Under the pieces are notes generated by a model, which saw only the letters and a program-made list of their open reading frames with translations, did no database searches and was not told where the DNA came from. Shown here piece after piece: positions 36,434 to 45,477 of a stretch of DNA of 64,000 nt (the first letter of the stretch is position 1; the number at the start of each line of letters is the position of its first letter). Source of the DNA: Kiritimatiellales bacterium (GTDB lineage Bacteria; Verrucomicrobiota; Kiritimatiellia; Kiritimatiellales; Pontiellaceae); the NCBI GenBank assembly GCA_003246265.1, contig QKAU01000042.1:17276-81275 (forward strand), in the 5' to 3' direction. A program made the position numbers and the translations under genes.

Positions 36434-37594
36434 CTAAACGAACGGAGAGAGCTCGCGCAGGCGGTCGATGATGCGCGGCATCTGCTCCAGCACATAGTCC
36501 ACGTCCTTGTCGGTGTTGTAGCGCCCGAGGCTGAAACGGATCGATCCGTGGATCATCGAGCGCGGGACATCCATCGCGCGCAGCACGTGGGAGGGTTCCA
36601 GGGAACCGGAGGCGCAGGCGGAACCGGTCGAGGCGCAGATGCCGACATCGTCGAGCATCAGCAGGATGGCCTCGCCCTCGACAAATTCGAAGCTGATGTT
36701 GGAGGTGTTCGGCAGGCGGTTGGCGGAATCGCCGTTAACGCGCGCCCCCTTGCAGGTCGCCAGGATGCCGGCCTCCAGCCGGTCGCGCAGCCGGCGCTCG
36801 TTTGCGGCATCGGTCTCCATGCGCCGCATCGCCAGTTCGCAGGCCTTGCCGAGGCCGACGATGTAGGGGACGTTCTCGGTACCCGCCCGGCGGCCGCGTT
36901 CCTGGTGTCCGCCCAGGATGTGCGGGGTGATCTTGGTCCCGCGGCGCACGTAGAGCGCGCCGACGCCCTTGGGCGCATGCAGCTTGTGCCCGGAAATGGA
37001 GAGCAGGTCGACCGGCATCCCCTGCACGGCGATCGGCAGCTTGCCCGCCACCTGCACCGCGTCGGTATGGAAGAGTCCGCCGCCCTCCTTGACCAGCCCC
37101 CCCACCGTTTCGACAGGGAAGATCACGCCGGTTTCGTTGTTGGCCCACATGACCGATGCGACCGTCTTCTTGCCGCTCGCCGATGCCTCGCGCACCTTGT
37201 CGAGGTCGAGGCCGCCCCGTCCGTCCACTTCGAGCGTGGTCAGGCGGTAGCCGCGATCCTCCAGGTGGTGGCACGGCCCCAGCACGGCGGCATGCTCGAC
37301 GCGCGTGGTGATGACGTGCGGATGCCCGCCCATGGCATCGACCGTCCCGCGGATGGCCATGTTGTTGCTCTCCGAACCGCAGCTGGTGAAGATGATTTCG
37401 CTGGGATGCGCCGCCCCCAGGAGCGCAGCCACCTTGTCACGCGCGTCGTCGATATGCCGCTTCACGTTGCCGCCGAAGGCATGCATGCTGGAGGGGTTGC
37501 CCCAGTGCTCGTGGAAGAAGGGGAGCATCGCCTCGACCACCTCGGGGGCGACCGCCGTCGTGGCGTTGTTGTCGACATAGACCGTGCTGTCCAC
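36434..37594 (-). CDS. nifS: Cysteine desulfurase NifS
   Basis: 386 aa. Releases sulfur from cysteine for Fe-S cluster assembly on NifU. N-terminal YVDNNATTAVAPEV, PLP Lys in SISGHKLHAPKG, active Cys loop STGSACASGSLEPSH. The start is GTG at 37594, with GGAGG about 8 nt upstream; the G of TAG from nifU is shared (TAGTG), so the two are coupled. It is assigned to NifS rather than IscS because the partner is a three-domain NifU. Confidence 0.9.
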   Translation of the reverse strand: MDSTVYVDNNATTAVAPEVVEAMLPFFHEHWGNPSSMHAFGGNVKRHIDDARDKVAALLGAAHPSEIIFTSCGSESNNMAIRGTVDAMGGHPHVITTRVEHAAVLGPCHHLEDRGYRLTTLEVDGRGGLDLDKVREASASGKKTVASVMWANNETGVIFPVETVGGLVKEGGGLFHTDAVQVAGKLPIAVQGMPVDLLSISGHKLHAPKGVGALYVRRGTKITPHILGGHQERGRRAGTENVPYIVGLGKACELAMRRMETDAANERRLRDRLEAGILATCKGARVNGDSANRLPNTSNISFEFVEGEAILLMLDDVGICASTGSACASGSLEPSHVLRAMDVPRSMIHGSIRFSLGRYNTDKDVDYVLEQMPRIIDRLRELSPFV

Positions 37595-38424
37595 TATACC
37601 GCCTCCACCACGAGATCCGCCGACACCGCCTCGCGCAACTGGGTTTCGACCACATCCTTGAGCGTGACGGAGGAGACGGGGCAGCTCGTGCAGGCCCCCA
37701 CGAACTTCACGACCACGTGGTCGCCGTCGACGTCGTGCAGTTCGAGGTCGCCGCCGTCGCGCCGCAGGATGGGACGGACCTCGCGGTCGATGGTCTCCTC
37801 GATCATGCGGATCTTCTGCAGCTGGGTCAACCGGGGCTTCGTTTCGGCCGCGGGCCGTGCTTCGGCCAGTATCCGGCCGATGATGGCCTCGATTTCGGGG
37901 ATGCACTGTCCGCATCCGCCGCCGGCCTTGCAGGCGTGGGTCACCGCTTCGGCAGACACCAGCTTCTGCTCGCGGGCGATCCTTTCGATCTCCTTGTCCG
38001 TGGCGCCGAAGCAGTGGCAGACGACCTCGCCGTCGAGCTTGCGGTCGAGCGTCTTTCCGGTGCGGTAGTTGTAGATGGCCGCCTCCAGTGCCTCGCGCCC
38101 CATGACGGAGCAGTGCACCTTCTGTTTCGGCAGCTCGCCCAGATAGGCGATGATGTCGGCGTTGGTGATCCGTTCGGCCTCCTCGATGGTCTTGCCGATA
38201 AGCATTTCGGTGAGGGCCGAGGAGGAGGCGATGGCGCTGGCGCACCCGAAGGTCTGGAACTTCGCCTCGGCAATGCGTCCCTCGGCATCGAGCCTGAAGG
38301 TCAGGCGCAGCGCGTCGCCGCAGGCCAGCGAGCCCGCCAGACCGTCCCCGTCGGGATGCTCCACCGCGCCGACGTTGCGCGGATTCCTGAAGTGGTCCGT
38401 CACCTTGTCCGTGTATTCCCACAT
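37594..38424 (-). CDS. nifU: Fe-S cluster scaffold NifU, three-domain type
   Basis: 276 aa. N-terminal IscU-like scaffold (Cys in LACGD, TFGCASAIASSS, HCSVM), central 2Fe-2S domain (VCHCFGATDKEIER, then ACKAGGGCGQCIPE) and C-terminal Nfu domain with CTSCP. This full NifU is typical of diazotrophs and of some bacteria where it is the housekeeping scaffold. It lies 13 bp after nadA and is directly coupled to nifS. It likely serves nitrogenase and also NadA, a 4Fe-4S enzyme. Confidence 0.92.
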   Translation of the reverse strand: MWEYTDKVTDHFRNPRNVGAVEHPDGDGLAGSLACGDALRLTFRLDAEGRIAEAKFQTFGCASAIASSSALTEMLIGKTIEEAERITNADIIAYLGELPKQKVHCSVMGREALEAAIYNYRTGKTLDRKLDGEVVCHCFGATDKEIERIAREQKLVSAEAVTHACKAGGGCGQCIPEIEAIIGRILAEARPAAETKPRLTQLQKIRMIEETIDREVRPILRRDGGDLELHDVDGDHVVVKFVGACTSCPVSSVTLKDVVETQLREAVSADLVVEAV

Positions 38425-38437
38425 ATCGGCGTTGTCC

Positions 38438-39343
38438 TCAGCTGAGTTCGAGCATCCGTTCGATCGACCGGCGCGCCTTGTTGGCGATCTCCTCGGGAAC
38501 GGTGATGCGGTATTGCATGTCTTCCAGCGACCAGAGCACCTTTTCGAGGTCGATCTTCTTCATGTTCGGGCAGAGGGCCCGGTCGCTGACGGAATAGAAC
38601 TTCTTGCCCGGATTTTCGTTGCGCAAACGGTAGAGCAGGCCCATCTCCGTGGCCACGATGAACTCCTTGTGGTCCGATGCCCGGGCAAAGGTGCACATCT
38701 GGCCGGTGGAGAGCAGCTGGTCGGCAATGGCGCGGATGCCGTCGGGACACTCCGGATGGGCCATGACAACCGCGTTGGGATGGTCCTCCTTCTCGCGCAG
38801 GATATCGATGTCTCGAATGCGTGAATGGGTCGGGCAGTAGCCGTCCCAAATGATCATCCCGCGCCCCAGTTCCTTCTGCACATAGTGGCCGAGATGCGTG
38901 TCGGGCACAAAGATGATCTCCCGGTCGGCCGGCACGGAAGAGACGATTTTCATGGCGTTGGACGAGGTGCAGCAGAGGTCGCACTCCGCCTTGACGGCCG
39001 CGGAGCTGTTGACGTAGCAGACGACCACCGCGCCGGGATGTTCCGCCTTCTTGGCGCGCAGCTGTTCGGCGGTGATCATGTCGGCCATCGGGCAGCCGGC
39101 GAAACGGTCGGGCAACAGAATGGTCTTTTGGGGGCTGAGGATCGCGGCGGTTTCAGCCATGAAATGGACACCGCAGAAGACGATCACCTCCTCTTCGAGC
39201 TGGGCCGCCTTGCGGCTGAGCTCGAGCGAGTCTCCGGTGAAGTCGGCGATGGCCTGCACCTCGTCGGGCTGGTAGTTGTGGGCGATGATGACCGCCCCGC
39301 GCTCCCTCTTCAGTTCCTGGATTTTTTCCTGGATGGTCTGCAT
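38438..39343 (-). CDS. nadA: Quinolinate synthase A
   Basis: 301 aa. Forms quinolinate from iminoaspartate and DHAP in NAD synthesis using an oxygen-sensitive 4Fe-4S cluster. Triplicated fold; markers AHNYQPDEVQAIADFTGDS, VFCGVHFMAETAAIL, CYVNSSAAVKAECDLCCTSSNA and HPECP, with cluster Cys in the last segments (ALCPNMKK). GAGGG precedes the ATG. Lead gene of nadA-nifU-nifS. nadB and nadC are not in the window. Confidence 0.92.
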   Translation of the reverse strand: MQTIQEKIQELKRERGAVIIAHNYQPDEVQAIADFTGDSLELSRKAAQLEEEVIVFCGVHFMAETAAILSPQKTILLPDRFAGCPMADMITAEQLRAKKAEHPGAVVVCYVNSSAAVKAECDLCCTSSNAMKIVSSVPADREIIFVPDTHLGHYVQKELGRGMIIWDGYCPTHSRIRDIDILREKEDHPNAVVMAHPECPDGIRAIADQLLSTGQMCTFARASDHKEFIVATEMGLLYRLRNENPGKKFYSVSDRALCPNMKKIDLEKVLWSLEDMQYRITVPEEIANKARRSIERMLELS

Positions 39344-39384
39344 GGGTTTCCCTCGAAAAGGCGCGTATTAAAAACGACCCCCCG

Positions 39385-40011
39385 TCAAAAACAAAACAAA
39401 AAGGGTAGTATTTCGCCCCCTTGTGGCTCGCGGAAATAAAAACGGGGGGCCCTATCCATGAACGCTTCGGTATCCAGGAAGTCGGCATCGACCACGCACG
39501 AAAAAAGTATGCGGATGAAAAAGGCAGGATCGGCTCCTTTCGGAACCGGCGAGGTGGGTAGCGGCTGGTTTTTCAACCATTCAGGAACGAGTTCCAAAAT
39601 GGCTGCGGACCTTTCCGGATTGCGCATGCGCGGTTCGAGGGCCCGGCCCCCCTCTTCGTCGGATTCGTAGTCGGCCAGCCCGGCATGGTGGCCCATGATG
39701 AGCCAGGACAGCAACCGGTCAACGCCCCTCCAACCGCACAACGTGGCCCAATGGCCGCCCGCCTCGGAATGGACAACCCGCCCCGGCTTGGTTTCCAGAT
39801 GGCACTCGATGCCGTTGGCTTCGCAGAGCTTTTTCTGGAATTCGTTGGAATACTTGCCGAGGTCGTGCCAGAGCCCGGCGAGGCGCGCCCATTCCTGCCC
39901 GCCGAAGGGGACGGCGAATTTGGCGGCTTTTTCAGACACATTTTGCAGATGCTCTTCGAGCGGCTGCCAGCCGGAGGGCGGGCCGTCGTTGCTGTGGGCA
40001 TGACGCGTCAT
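39385..40011 (-). CDS. Stand-alone Cas3-type HD nuclease domain (Cas3'')
   Basis: 208 aa. A complete Cas3 HD domain: His21 in PLEEHL, His49-Asp50 in LWHDLGKYSNEFQKKL, His81 in VVHSEAGGHWA, His108-His109 in IMGHHAGLADY, and Asp175/177 in VVDADFLDTEAF. In CRISPR type I systems this metal nuclease is normally fused to or partnered with the Cas3 helicase. Here similarity stops at about residue 186; the last 20 or so residues run through a T-rich inverted-repeat region. No helicase, cas gene or repeat array is nearby. No good Shine-Dalgarno. It may be a decayed cas3 end or a free nuclease. Confidence 0.65.
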   Translation of the reverse strand: MTRHAHSNDGPPSGWQPLEEHLQNVSEKAAKFAVPFGGQEWARLAGLWHDLGKYSNEFQKKLCEANGIECHLETKPGRVVHSEAGGHWATLCGWRGVDRLLSWLIMGHHAGLADYESDEEGGRALEPRMRNPERSAAILELVPEWLKNQPLPTSPVPKGADPAFFIRILFSCVVDADFLDTEAFMDRAPRFYFREPQGGEILPFLFCF

Positions 40012-40131
40012 GGTAAACGAAATTCTAAGGGTTGCTTTTCCAGACTCAAGTCTTTCCTTTCTTAACCCTTTGTTAATCCGTTCCCGGCTGCCCCTGCCGC
40101 GCGGCGGGTGCGGGAAGCGCGCTTTTCGGGG

Positions 40132-40159
40132 TTGATTCGACCCCGGGGGCGGATACACT
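40132..40159 (+). promoter_or_regulatory. mutS promoter
   Basis: -35 TTGATT (40132-40137), 16-bp spacer, -10 TACACT (40154-40159). The leader is about 20 nt and carries AAGGGGG. Confidence 0.6.
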
Positions 40160-40186
40160 GGCCCCTCTGTTTTTAAGGGGGCGGCT

Positions 40187-42688
40187 ATGGCGGAAAAGGA
40201 GACACCGATGATGGCGCAGTACCGGGCGATCCGGCGCGAGCTGCCGGGGGATACCATCCTCTTCTTCCGCCTGGGCGACTTCTACGAGATGTTCTTCGAC
40301 GATGCGAAGACGGCGGCCGGGATCCTCGATATCACGCTCACCAAGCGGCACAACACGCCGATGTGCGGCGTCCCCTACCATTCGGCCTCGGGCTACCTCG
40401 AACGGCTGGTGAAGGCGGGCAAGAAGGTGGCGATCTGCGAGCAGATCGAGGATCCGGCGATGGCCAAGGGGGTCGTGAAGCGCGACGTCACCCGCATCGT
40501 TACGCCGGGCACGATCCTCGACGAGGTGCAGCTCGACGGGAACCAGAACAACTTCCTGGCGGGACTCTTCCGGATCGGCGAACGGTTCGGGCTGGCGATG
40601 CTCGACCTCTCGACCGGCGAATTCTGGATCGAGGAGAGCGACCAGCTTGCGCACATGGGGGCCAACCTTTCGCGCTATGCCCCGGCCGAGTGCGTCGTGG
40701 CCGAGGAGCAGCTCGGCGATCCGGCCTTCGGCGAGCTGGGGCTGGAGGCCACCGGCACCCTGCTTACGGCCTGCGAGGAGTGGACCTTCGAGGCGGCCAC
40801 GGCCAACGACTTCCTGCTGCGCCACTTCGCCATCCACTCCCTGGAGGGCTTCGGCTGCGCCGGCATGCGGGCGGCGCTGGGGGCGGCGGGCGCGGTGCTC
40901 TACTACGTCAAGACCGGGCTGCGCCGCAACCTCGACCACGTGCGCACGCTGAGAGTTAAGAATCCGGCGGACTACATGCTGCTGGATGAAACGACCGCCA
41001 CCAACCTGGAGCTGGTCGCCCCGATCCACTCGAACCGGACGGCGCAGAAGGCGACGCTGCTCCACGTGCTCGACGCGACCTGCACCGCCATGGGCGGCCG
41101 GCTGCTGCGCGAATGGCTCCTGCGCCCCCTCAACAACCTGGCGCAGATCGACGAACGGCTCGACGCCGTGGAACTGATGGTGAAAAACCAATCCTACCTC
41201 CGCTCCCTGCGCGACATCCTCGGAGGCATCAAGGATATCGAGCGCCTGGTCTCCCGCATCGGCTCGACTTCCGGCAACCCGCGCGACGTGCGGGCCATGG
41301 GGCTCTCGCTGGAACAGATGCCGATGGTCAAGGCGCTGCTCCACGGCAAGGGAACGATGCTTGCAACCCTTGGAGCGCGGGTCGAAGCGCTCCCCGGCCT
41401 GGTGGCGCGGATCGATGAATCGCTGGTCGACGAGCCGCCGCTCACCCTCAAGGACGGCGGCGTCATCCGGCCCGGCCACCATGCCGAACTCGACGAACTG
41501 CGCGCGGCGGCCACGCAGGGCCGCAAGTGGCTGGCCGATTTCCAGGCGGCGGAGATCGAGCGGACCGGCATCAAATCGCTCAAGGTGCGCCACAACAAGG
41601 TGTTCGGCTACTACATCGAGATCAGCAAGGCCAACCTGGACCTGGTGCCCGAATCGTACATGCGCAAACAGACGCTGGTGAACGCCGAACGGTTCATCAC
41701 GCCGGAACTGAAGGAATACGAAAACAGGATCCTCGGCGCGCAGGAACGCTCCGTCGCCCTCGAACAGGAGCTCTTCGCCGAGATCCGCCAGCAGGTGGTC
41801 GCCGAGCTCGACGCCATCCAGCGCAACGCGGCCGCCATCGCGCAGGTCGATGTGCTCGCGACCTTCGCCGAACGGGCGCTCGCCAACAACTATGCGCGCC
41901 CCGCCATGGCCGACGACGGCCGCCTCGCCATCCGCGACGGCCGCCATCCGGTGGTGGAGCGGATGCCCGACGCCGAGCGCTTCGTGCCGAACGACACGCG
42001 GCTGGACCGCGACACGCACCAGCTGATCATCATCACCGGTCCCAACATGGCGGGAAAATCGACCTACATCCGCCAGGTGGCGCTGATCGCCATCATGGCG
42101 CACATGGGCTGCTTCGTGCCGGCCGCCGCGGCCGAGATCGGGCTGGTGGACCGCGTCTTCACGCGCGTCGGGGCCAGCGACGACCTGGCCCGGGGTCGCT
42201 CGACCTTCATGGTGGAGATGCAGGAGACGGCCAACATCCTCAACAACGCGACCCCGAAGAGCCTGATCGTGCTCGACGAGATCGGGCGCGGAACCAGCAC
42301 CTTCGACGGCATCAGCATCGCCTGGTCGGTGGCCGAATTCCTCTGCAGGAATCCGGACATGCGGGCCAAGACCCTGTTTGCCACCCACTACCACGAACTG
42401 ACCGACCTGGCGCTCACGCTGCCGAATGTGCAGAACTTCAGCGTGCTGGTGAAGGAGAAGGGCCACGCCATCACCTTCCTGCGAAAGATCGTCCCCGGGG
42501 CGGCGGACAAGAGCTACGGCATCCAGGTCGCCCGCCTGGCCGGCCTGCCCGACGAGGTGATCGAGCGCGCATCGGACATCCTCAAGAACCTGGAGGAAGG
42601 GGAGTTCGGGGAGAGCGGCCAGCCCAAGCTGGCCAGAAAGCGCCCGCACAAGCTGAAGGCCAATGTTTCGCAGCTGGACCTGTTCTGA
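40187..42688 (+). CDS. mutS: DNA mismatch repair protein MutS
   Basis: 833 aa. Recognises base mismatches; FFRLGDFYEMF with the mismatch-wedging Phe near residue 29, connector and lever domains, and ATPase Walker A GPNMAGKSTYIRQ, Walker B VLDEIGRGTSTFDG and FATHYHEL. The C-terminal tetramerisation tail is short (KLKANVSQLDLF). mutL is not in the window. MutM lies 7 kb away and Vsr elsewhere in the window. It is divergent from the Cas3-type HD gene. Confidence 0.95.
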   Translation: MAEKETPMMAQYRAIRRELPGDTILFFRLGDFYEMFFDDAKTAAGILDITLTKRHNTPMCGVPYHSASGYLERLVKAGKKVAICEQIEDPAMAKGVVKRDVTRIVTPGTILDEVQLDGNQNNFLAGLFRIGERFGLAMLDLSTGEFWIEESDQLAHMGANLSRYAPAECVVAEEQLGDPAFGELGLEATGTLLTACEEWTFEAATANDFLLRHFAIHSLEGFGCAGMRAALGAAGAVLYYVKTGLRRNLDHVRTLRVKNPADYMLLDETTATNLELVAPIHSNRTAQKATLLHVLDATCTAMGGRLLREWLLRPLNNLAQIDERLDAVELMVKNQSYLRSLRDILGGIKDIERLVSRIGSTSGNPRDVRAMGLSLEQMPMVKALLHGKGTMLATLGARVEALPGLVARIDESLVDEPPLTLKDGGVIRPGHHAELDELRAAATQGRKWLADFQAAEIERTGIKSLKVRHNKVFGYYIEISKANLDLVPESYMRKQTLVNAERFITPELKEYENRILGAQERSVALEQELFAEIRQQVVAELDAIQRNAAAIAQVDVLATFAERALANNYARPAMADDGRLAIRDGRHPVVERMPDAERFVPNDTRLDRDTHQLIIITGPNMAGKSTYIRQVALIAIMAHMGCFVPAAAAEIGLVDRVFTRVGASDDLARGRSTFMVEMQETANILNNATPKSLIVLDEIGRGTSTFDGISIAWSVAEFLCRNPDMRAKTLFATHYHELTDLALTLPNVQNFSVLVKEKGHAITFLRKIVPGAADKSYGIQVARLAGLPDEVIERASDILKNLEEGEFGESGQPKLARKRPHKLKANVSQLDLF

Positions 42689-42763
42689 TTTAGAGCCAAT
42701 CCCCTCTTGCATTGCAATTATGGTTCGTTCTAGCCTATTTTTCGTATAACCAAGGGAGTAGTT

Positions 42764-44740
42764 ATGAGCAGGAAGCCGTTTAACCCCTCCATCGTATTCG
42801 TCATCATCGGTCTTCTCTTCATCGCCATCATCGGACTCCGAACCATAAGTACTCCGGAAATCTGGACGCATCTGGCGCAGGGCAAGGACGGCGCACCGCT
42901 CTCCTTCGTCGCCACCGACCACGCCGTCAACACCACGCACCTCTACGACAAGCTGGCCTATTCCGCATGGAACGTCGGCGGGGCCCGACTGCTCGTCCTG
43001 CTGAACGTCGCGGGCCTGCTGTCCACCTTCATCCTGCTCCTGCCGGTCGCCCGCAAATGGGGTGGGCCGCTCAGCCAGGGCTTCGCCTTGCTGATGGCCG
43101 GGCACCTGATGTTCCAGTCGCTGGATACGGGCCCGCAGGTCGTCATGATGCTCTTTATCGCGCTCTTCCTCAACCTGCTCACGACGGTGCAGAAACCGGC
43201 GATCCTCTTTGCCGCACTCATCCCGCTGCAGGTCCTGTGGACCAACATGCATGATTCGTTCCTCTGGGGTCCGATACTCGCGGCACTGATGGGCGTCCAG
43301 CTCCGGCAGGCGGCCAAGGCCGCCGGGCGGCGGAAGACCATGGACGTCCAGGGCGGGACGCTCTTCGTCCTCGCCGCGGTCCTGTTCGCCGCCACCCTTG
43401 CGAATCCCCACCTCTTCAAGCTGCATGCGCAGGTGATCGCCAACATCAAGTCGCCAGCCCCCGTCTACTGGTCGTCGCTCTTCACCGACTACTTCCAGAT
43501 CCCCGCGCTCAAGCCGCTGATCTTCTTCTCCATGCTGCTGGGCGCCGGCGGACTCATCACGCTGAAGAAGCGGCTTCCCTTCGCCCTGACCACGATCGCC
43601 ATCATCGGCGCCTTCCTGGTCTGGACCTCGGTCCGCTCCGCGCTGCTGTTCGCCGTGCTCTCCTTCCCCTTCATGGTGCTCAGCTTCACGGCGATCAGCG
43701 AATACCTGCGCGGATCGCTGGGTTCGGTGCTCGGCAAACAGGACAAACTGCTCGGCCCGGCGACGCAGACGGTCTTCGTGCTGCTGGTCGTCCTTTCCAT
43801 CGTACCGGTCGTGGGCAACTGCGCCTACGTCGACACGGGCAGCGCCTCCAACTTCGGCCTCGGCATCGAGGAGAGCCCCTTCCCGGCCGGCGCCGAAGCG
43901 ATCCTCAACCACCCCGCCTTCCCAGAGAAGGCGCTCAACCTGCCCGCCGACGGCGGGTATCTGGCCTTCCACTACGGCCGCAAGATCTTCGTCGATTTCC
44001 GGCCGGGCCGGTACAGCCGCGAGCTGCTGGCCAACCTCGACGGCATGCTGGTCGGCGACCCGAAGGCCTACGACGACCTCTACGAGGCCTACCGGCCGGA
44101 AGCGATCATCATCAACACGCTGGAACCGAACGCCGCGCAGGGCATCGTCACCCTGCTCGCCCGCCGCCTCTGGAAGCTGGCCTATTTCGACGGAAGCACC
44201 GCGATCCTGCTCGCCGACAAGGAGAAGTTCGCGCCCATTTTCGCCGACAAGCAGATCCAGCAGGCGGGCCTCGACAACCTGGAAAAGGCCCGGGCCGAAT
44301 ACGCCGCGAAGGTGGGCAAGCCCTGCCGTGCCGGCAACCCCCCTGTCCTTATCGGCTCCGGCAAGGTCTTCCTGGCCTTCAACCGGCCGGTCGAAGCCAA
44401 GGCGATCTTCTCGCTGCTGCTCCAGGGCAACCACCGGATCCCCGGCGCATGGATCGGACTCGGCAACAGCCAGATGCTGCTCAAGGAGTTCGATGCCGCG
44501 ATGGCCTCGCTAAAGACCGCCACCGAGATGGCTCCGAACAACTGGCTGGCGTGGGCAAGCTACGCCGCCGCCTGCAAGCGGGCCGGCAACAACGAAGCGT
44601 TCGAAGAGGCCGCCGCGAAGGCCCGGCTGATCGCGGAGCGAAACCAGAAGGCCCGGAAGGCTGAGCCGACACCCGTCGAGGAGGCAGCCCCGGCCCCGAA
44701 GGACGTTCCGCTCGAAGAGATGGCCATTCCCGAGAAGTAG
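42764..44740 (+). CDS. Polytopic membrane protein with C-terminal TPR-like region
   Basis: 658 aa. About ten hydrophobic helices occupy residues 8-360. An early PEIWTHLAQGK loop resembles the first periplasmic loop of GT-C-fold glycosyltransferase-like proteins (D/E-x-W-x-H). The later part is soluble: an alpha/beta region (residues 370-480) and two TPR-like helices around residues 560-600 (AWIGLGNSQMLLKEFDAAMA), ending in a Pro/Glu/Ala tail. It may transfer sugars from a lipid carrier to an envelope product, but this is inference. Monocistronic, 75 bp after mutS. Confidence 0.6.
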   Translation: MSRKPFNPSIVFVIIGLLFIAIIGLRTISTPEIWTHLAQGKDGAPLSFVATDHAVNTTHLYDKLAYSAWNVGGARLLVLLNVAGLLSTFILLLPVARKWGGPLSQGFALLMAGHLMFQSLDTGPQVVMMLFIALFLNLLTTVQKPAILFAALIPLQVLWTNMHDSFLWGPILAALMGVQLRQAAKAAGRRKTMDVQGGTLFVLAAVLFAATLANPHLFKLHAQVIANIKSPAPVYWSSLFTDYFQIPALKPLIFFSMLLGAGGLITLKKRLPFALTTIAIIGAFLVWTSVRSALLFAVLSFPFMVLSFTAISEYLRGSLGSVLGKQDKLLGPATQTVFVLLVVLSIVPVVGNCAYVDTGSASNFGLGIEESPFPAGAEAILNHPAFPEKALNLPADGGYLAFHYGRKIFVDFRPGRYSRELLANLDGMLVGDPKAYDDLYEAYRPEAIIINTLEPNAAQGIVTLLARRLWKLAYFDGSTAILLADKEKFAPIFADKQIQQAGLDNLEKARAEYAAKVGKPCRAGNPPVLIGSGKVFLAFNRPVEAKAIFSLLLQGNHRIPGAWIGLGNSQMLLKEFDAAMASLKTATEMAPNNWLAWASYAAACKRAGNNEAFEEAAAKARLIAERNQKARKAEPTPVEEAAPAPKDVPLEEMAIPEK

Positions 44741-44773
44741 GCCTGCCCCGCGCCTGCGCGGACGTCATTACTC

Positions 44774-44802
44774 TTGATCATTTCCGGCGGTTCGGGAATA
44801 TT
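44774..44802 (+). promoter_or_regulatory. Promoter of the EfpL gene
   Basis: -35 TTGATC (44774-44779), 17-bp spacer, -10 AATATT (44797-44802), short leader with GGAG at the ATG. Confidence 0.55.
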
Positions 44803-44829
44803 GCGCCCTTTCCAACCCCGGAGACCTCC

Positions 44830-45396
44830 ATGATCAAGGCTTGCGATTTGAAGAAGACGTCGGTCATCGACTTCGACGGCACCCCGCACAGCATCGAGTC
44901 CATTTCCCAGCAGGCCCCCACGGCGCGCGGCGGCAACACCCTCTACAAGGTGCGTTTCCGCAACATCTCGAACGGGCAGAAGGTCGACAAGACCTTCCGG
45001 GGCGACGATGCCCTCCAGGAGACCTACTACGAAACCAGGCAGGTCCAGTACCTCTACCAGGACGGCGACCGCTACGCCTTCATGGATCTCGAAAGCTACG
45101 AACAGTTCGAACTGACGGCCGACGACGTGTCGGACTGCCTCCCTTTCATGGTCGAGGAGATGGAGGGGATCGTTGCGCTCGTTTCGAACGACAAGGTGCT
45201 GACGCTGCGCATGCCCGACACGGTCGTGCTGGAGATCGTCGAATGCGCCCCGAGCGTGGCCGGAGCATCCGTCACCGCCCGCACCAAGCCGGCCACGCTC
45301 AGCACCGGGCTGGTGGTCCAGATTCCCGAATACATCGAGCAGGGCGAGACTATCCGCGTCGACACCCGCGAGCGCAAGTACCTCTCCCGTGCATAG
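44830..45396 (+). CDS. yeiP: EF-P-like translation factor, EfpL (YeiP) type
   Basis: 188 aa. Three-domain EF-P fold; helps ribosomes stalled on difficult motifs. The tip of domain I reads PTARGGNTLYK with Arg33, exactly as in E. coli YeiP/EfpL, instead of the modifiable Lys34 loop (PGKGGAF) of classical EF-P. The last domain has the standard signature (KPATLSTGLVVQIPEYIEQG). Correct Shine-Dalgarno and a near-consensus promoter. No lysylation enzymes are nearby. Whether a classical EF-P exists elsewhere in this genome cannot be judged. Confidence 0.85.
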   Translation: MIKACDLKKTSVIDFDGTPHSIESISQQAPTARGGNTLYKVRFRNISNGQKVDKTFRGDDALQETYYETRQVQYLYQDGDRYAFMDLESYEQFELTADDVSDCLPFMVEEMEGIVALVSNDKVLTLRMPDTVVLEIVECAPSVAGASVTARTKPATLSTGLVVQIPEYIEQGETIRVDTRERKYLSRA

Positions 45397-45477
45397 CGCA
45401 AGCGCCCACGTCCTTCGAGCCCGCCCGCAATCCCGCTTTCCGGGCGCGCGAGGGGAGGACGACTTCGCGGACGGCAT

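Noticed and set aside
39385..40186. CRISPR array near the Cas3-type HD gene
   Set aside because: No direct repeats of 25-40 bp with regular spacing were seen in this region or elsewhere in the window.
40073..44434. A 1453-codon open frame on the minus strand across mutS and the membrane protein
   Set aside because: It is antisense to two clear genes and has low-complexity His/Gln/Arg-rich composition with no domain; high GC removes stops from the third frame.
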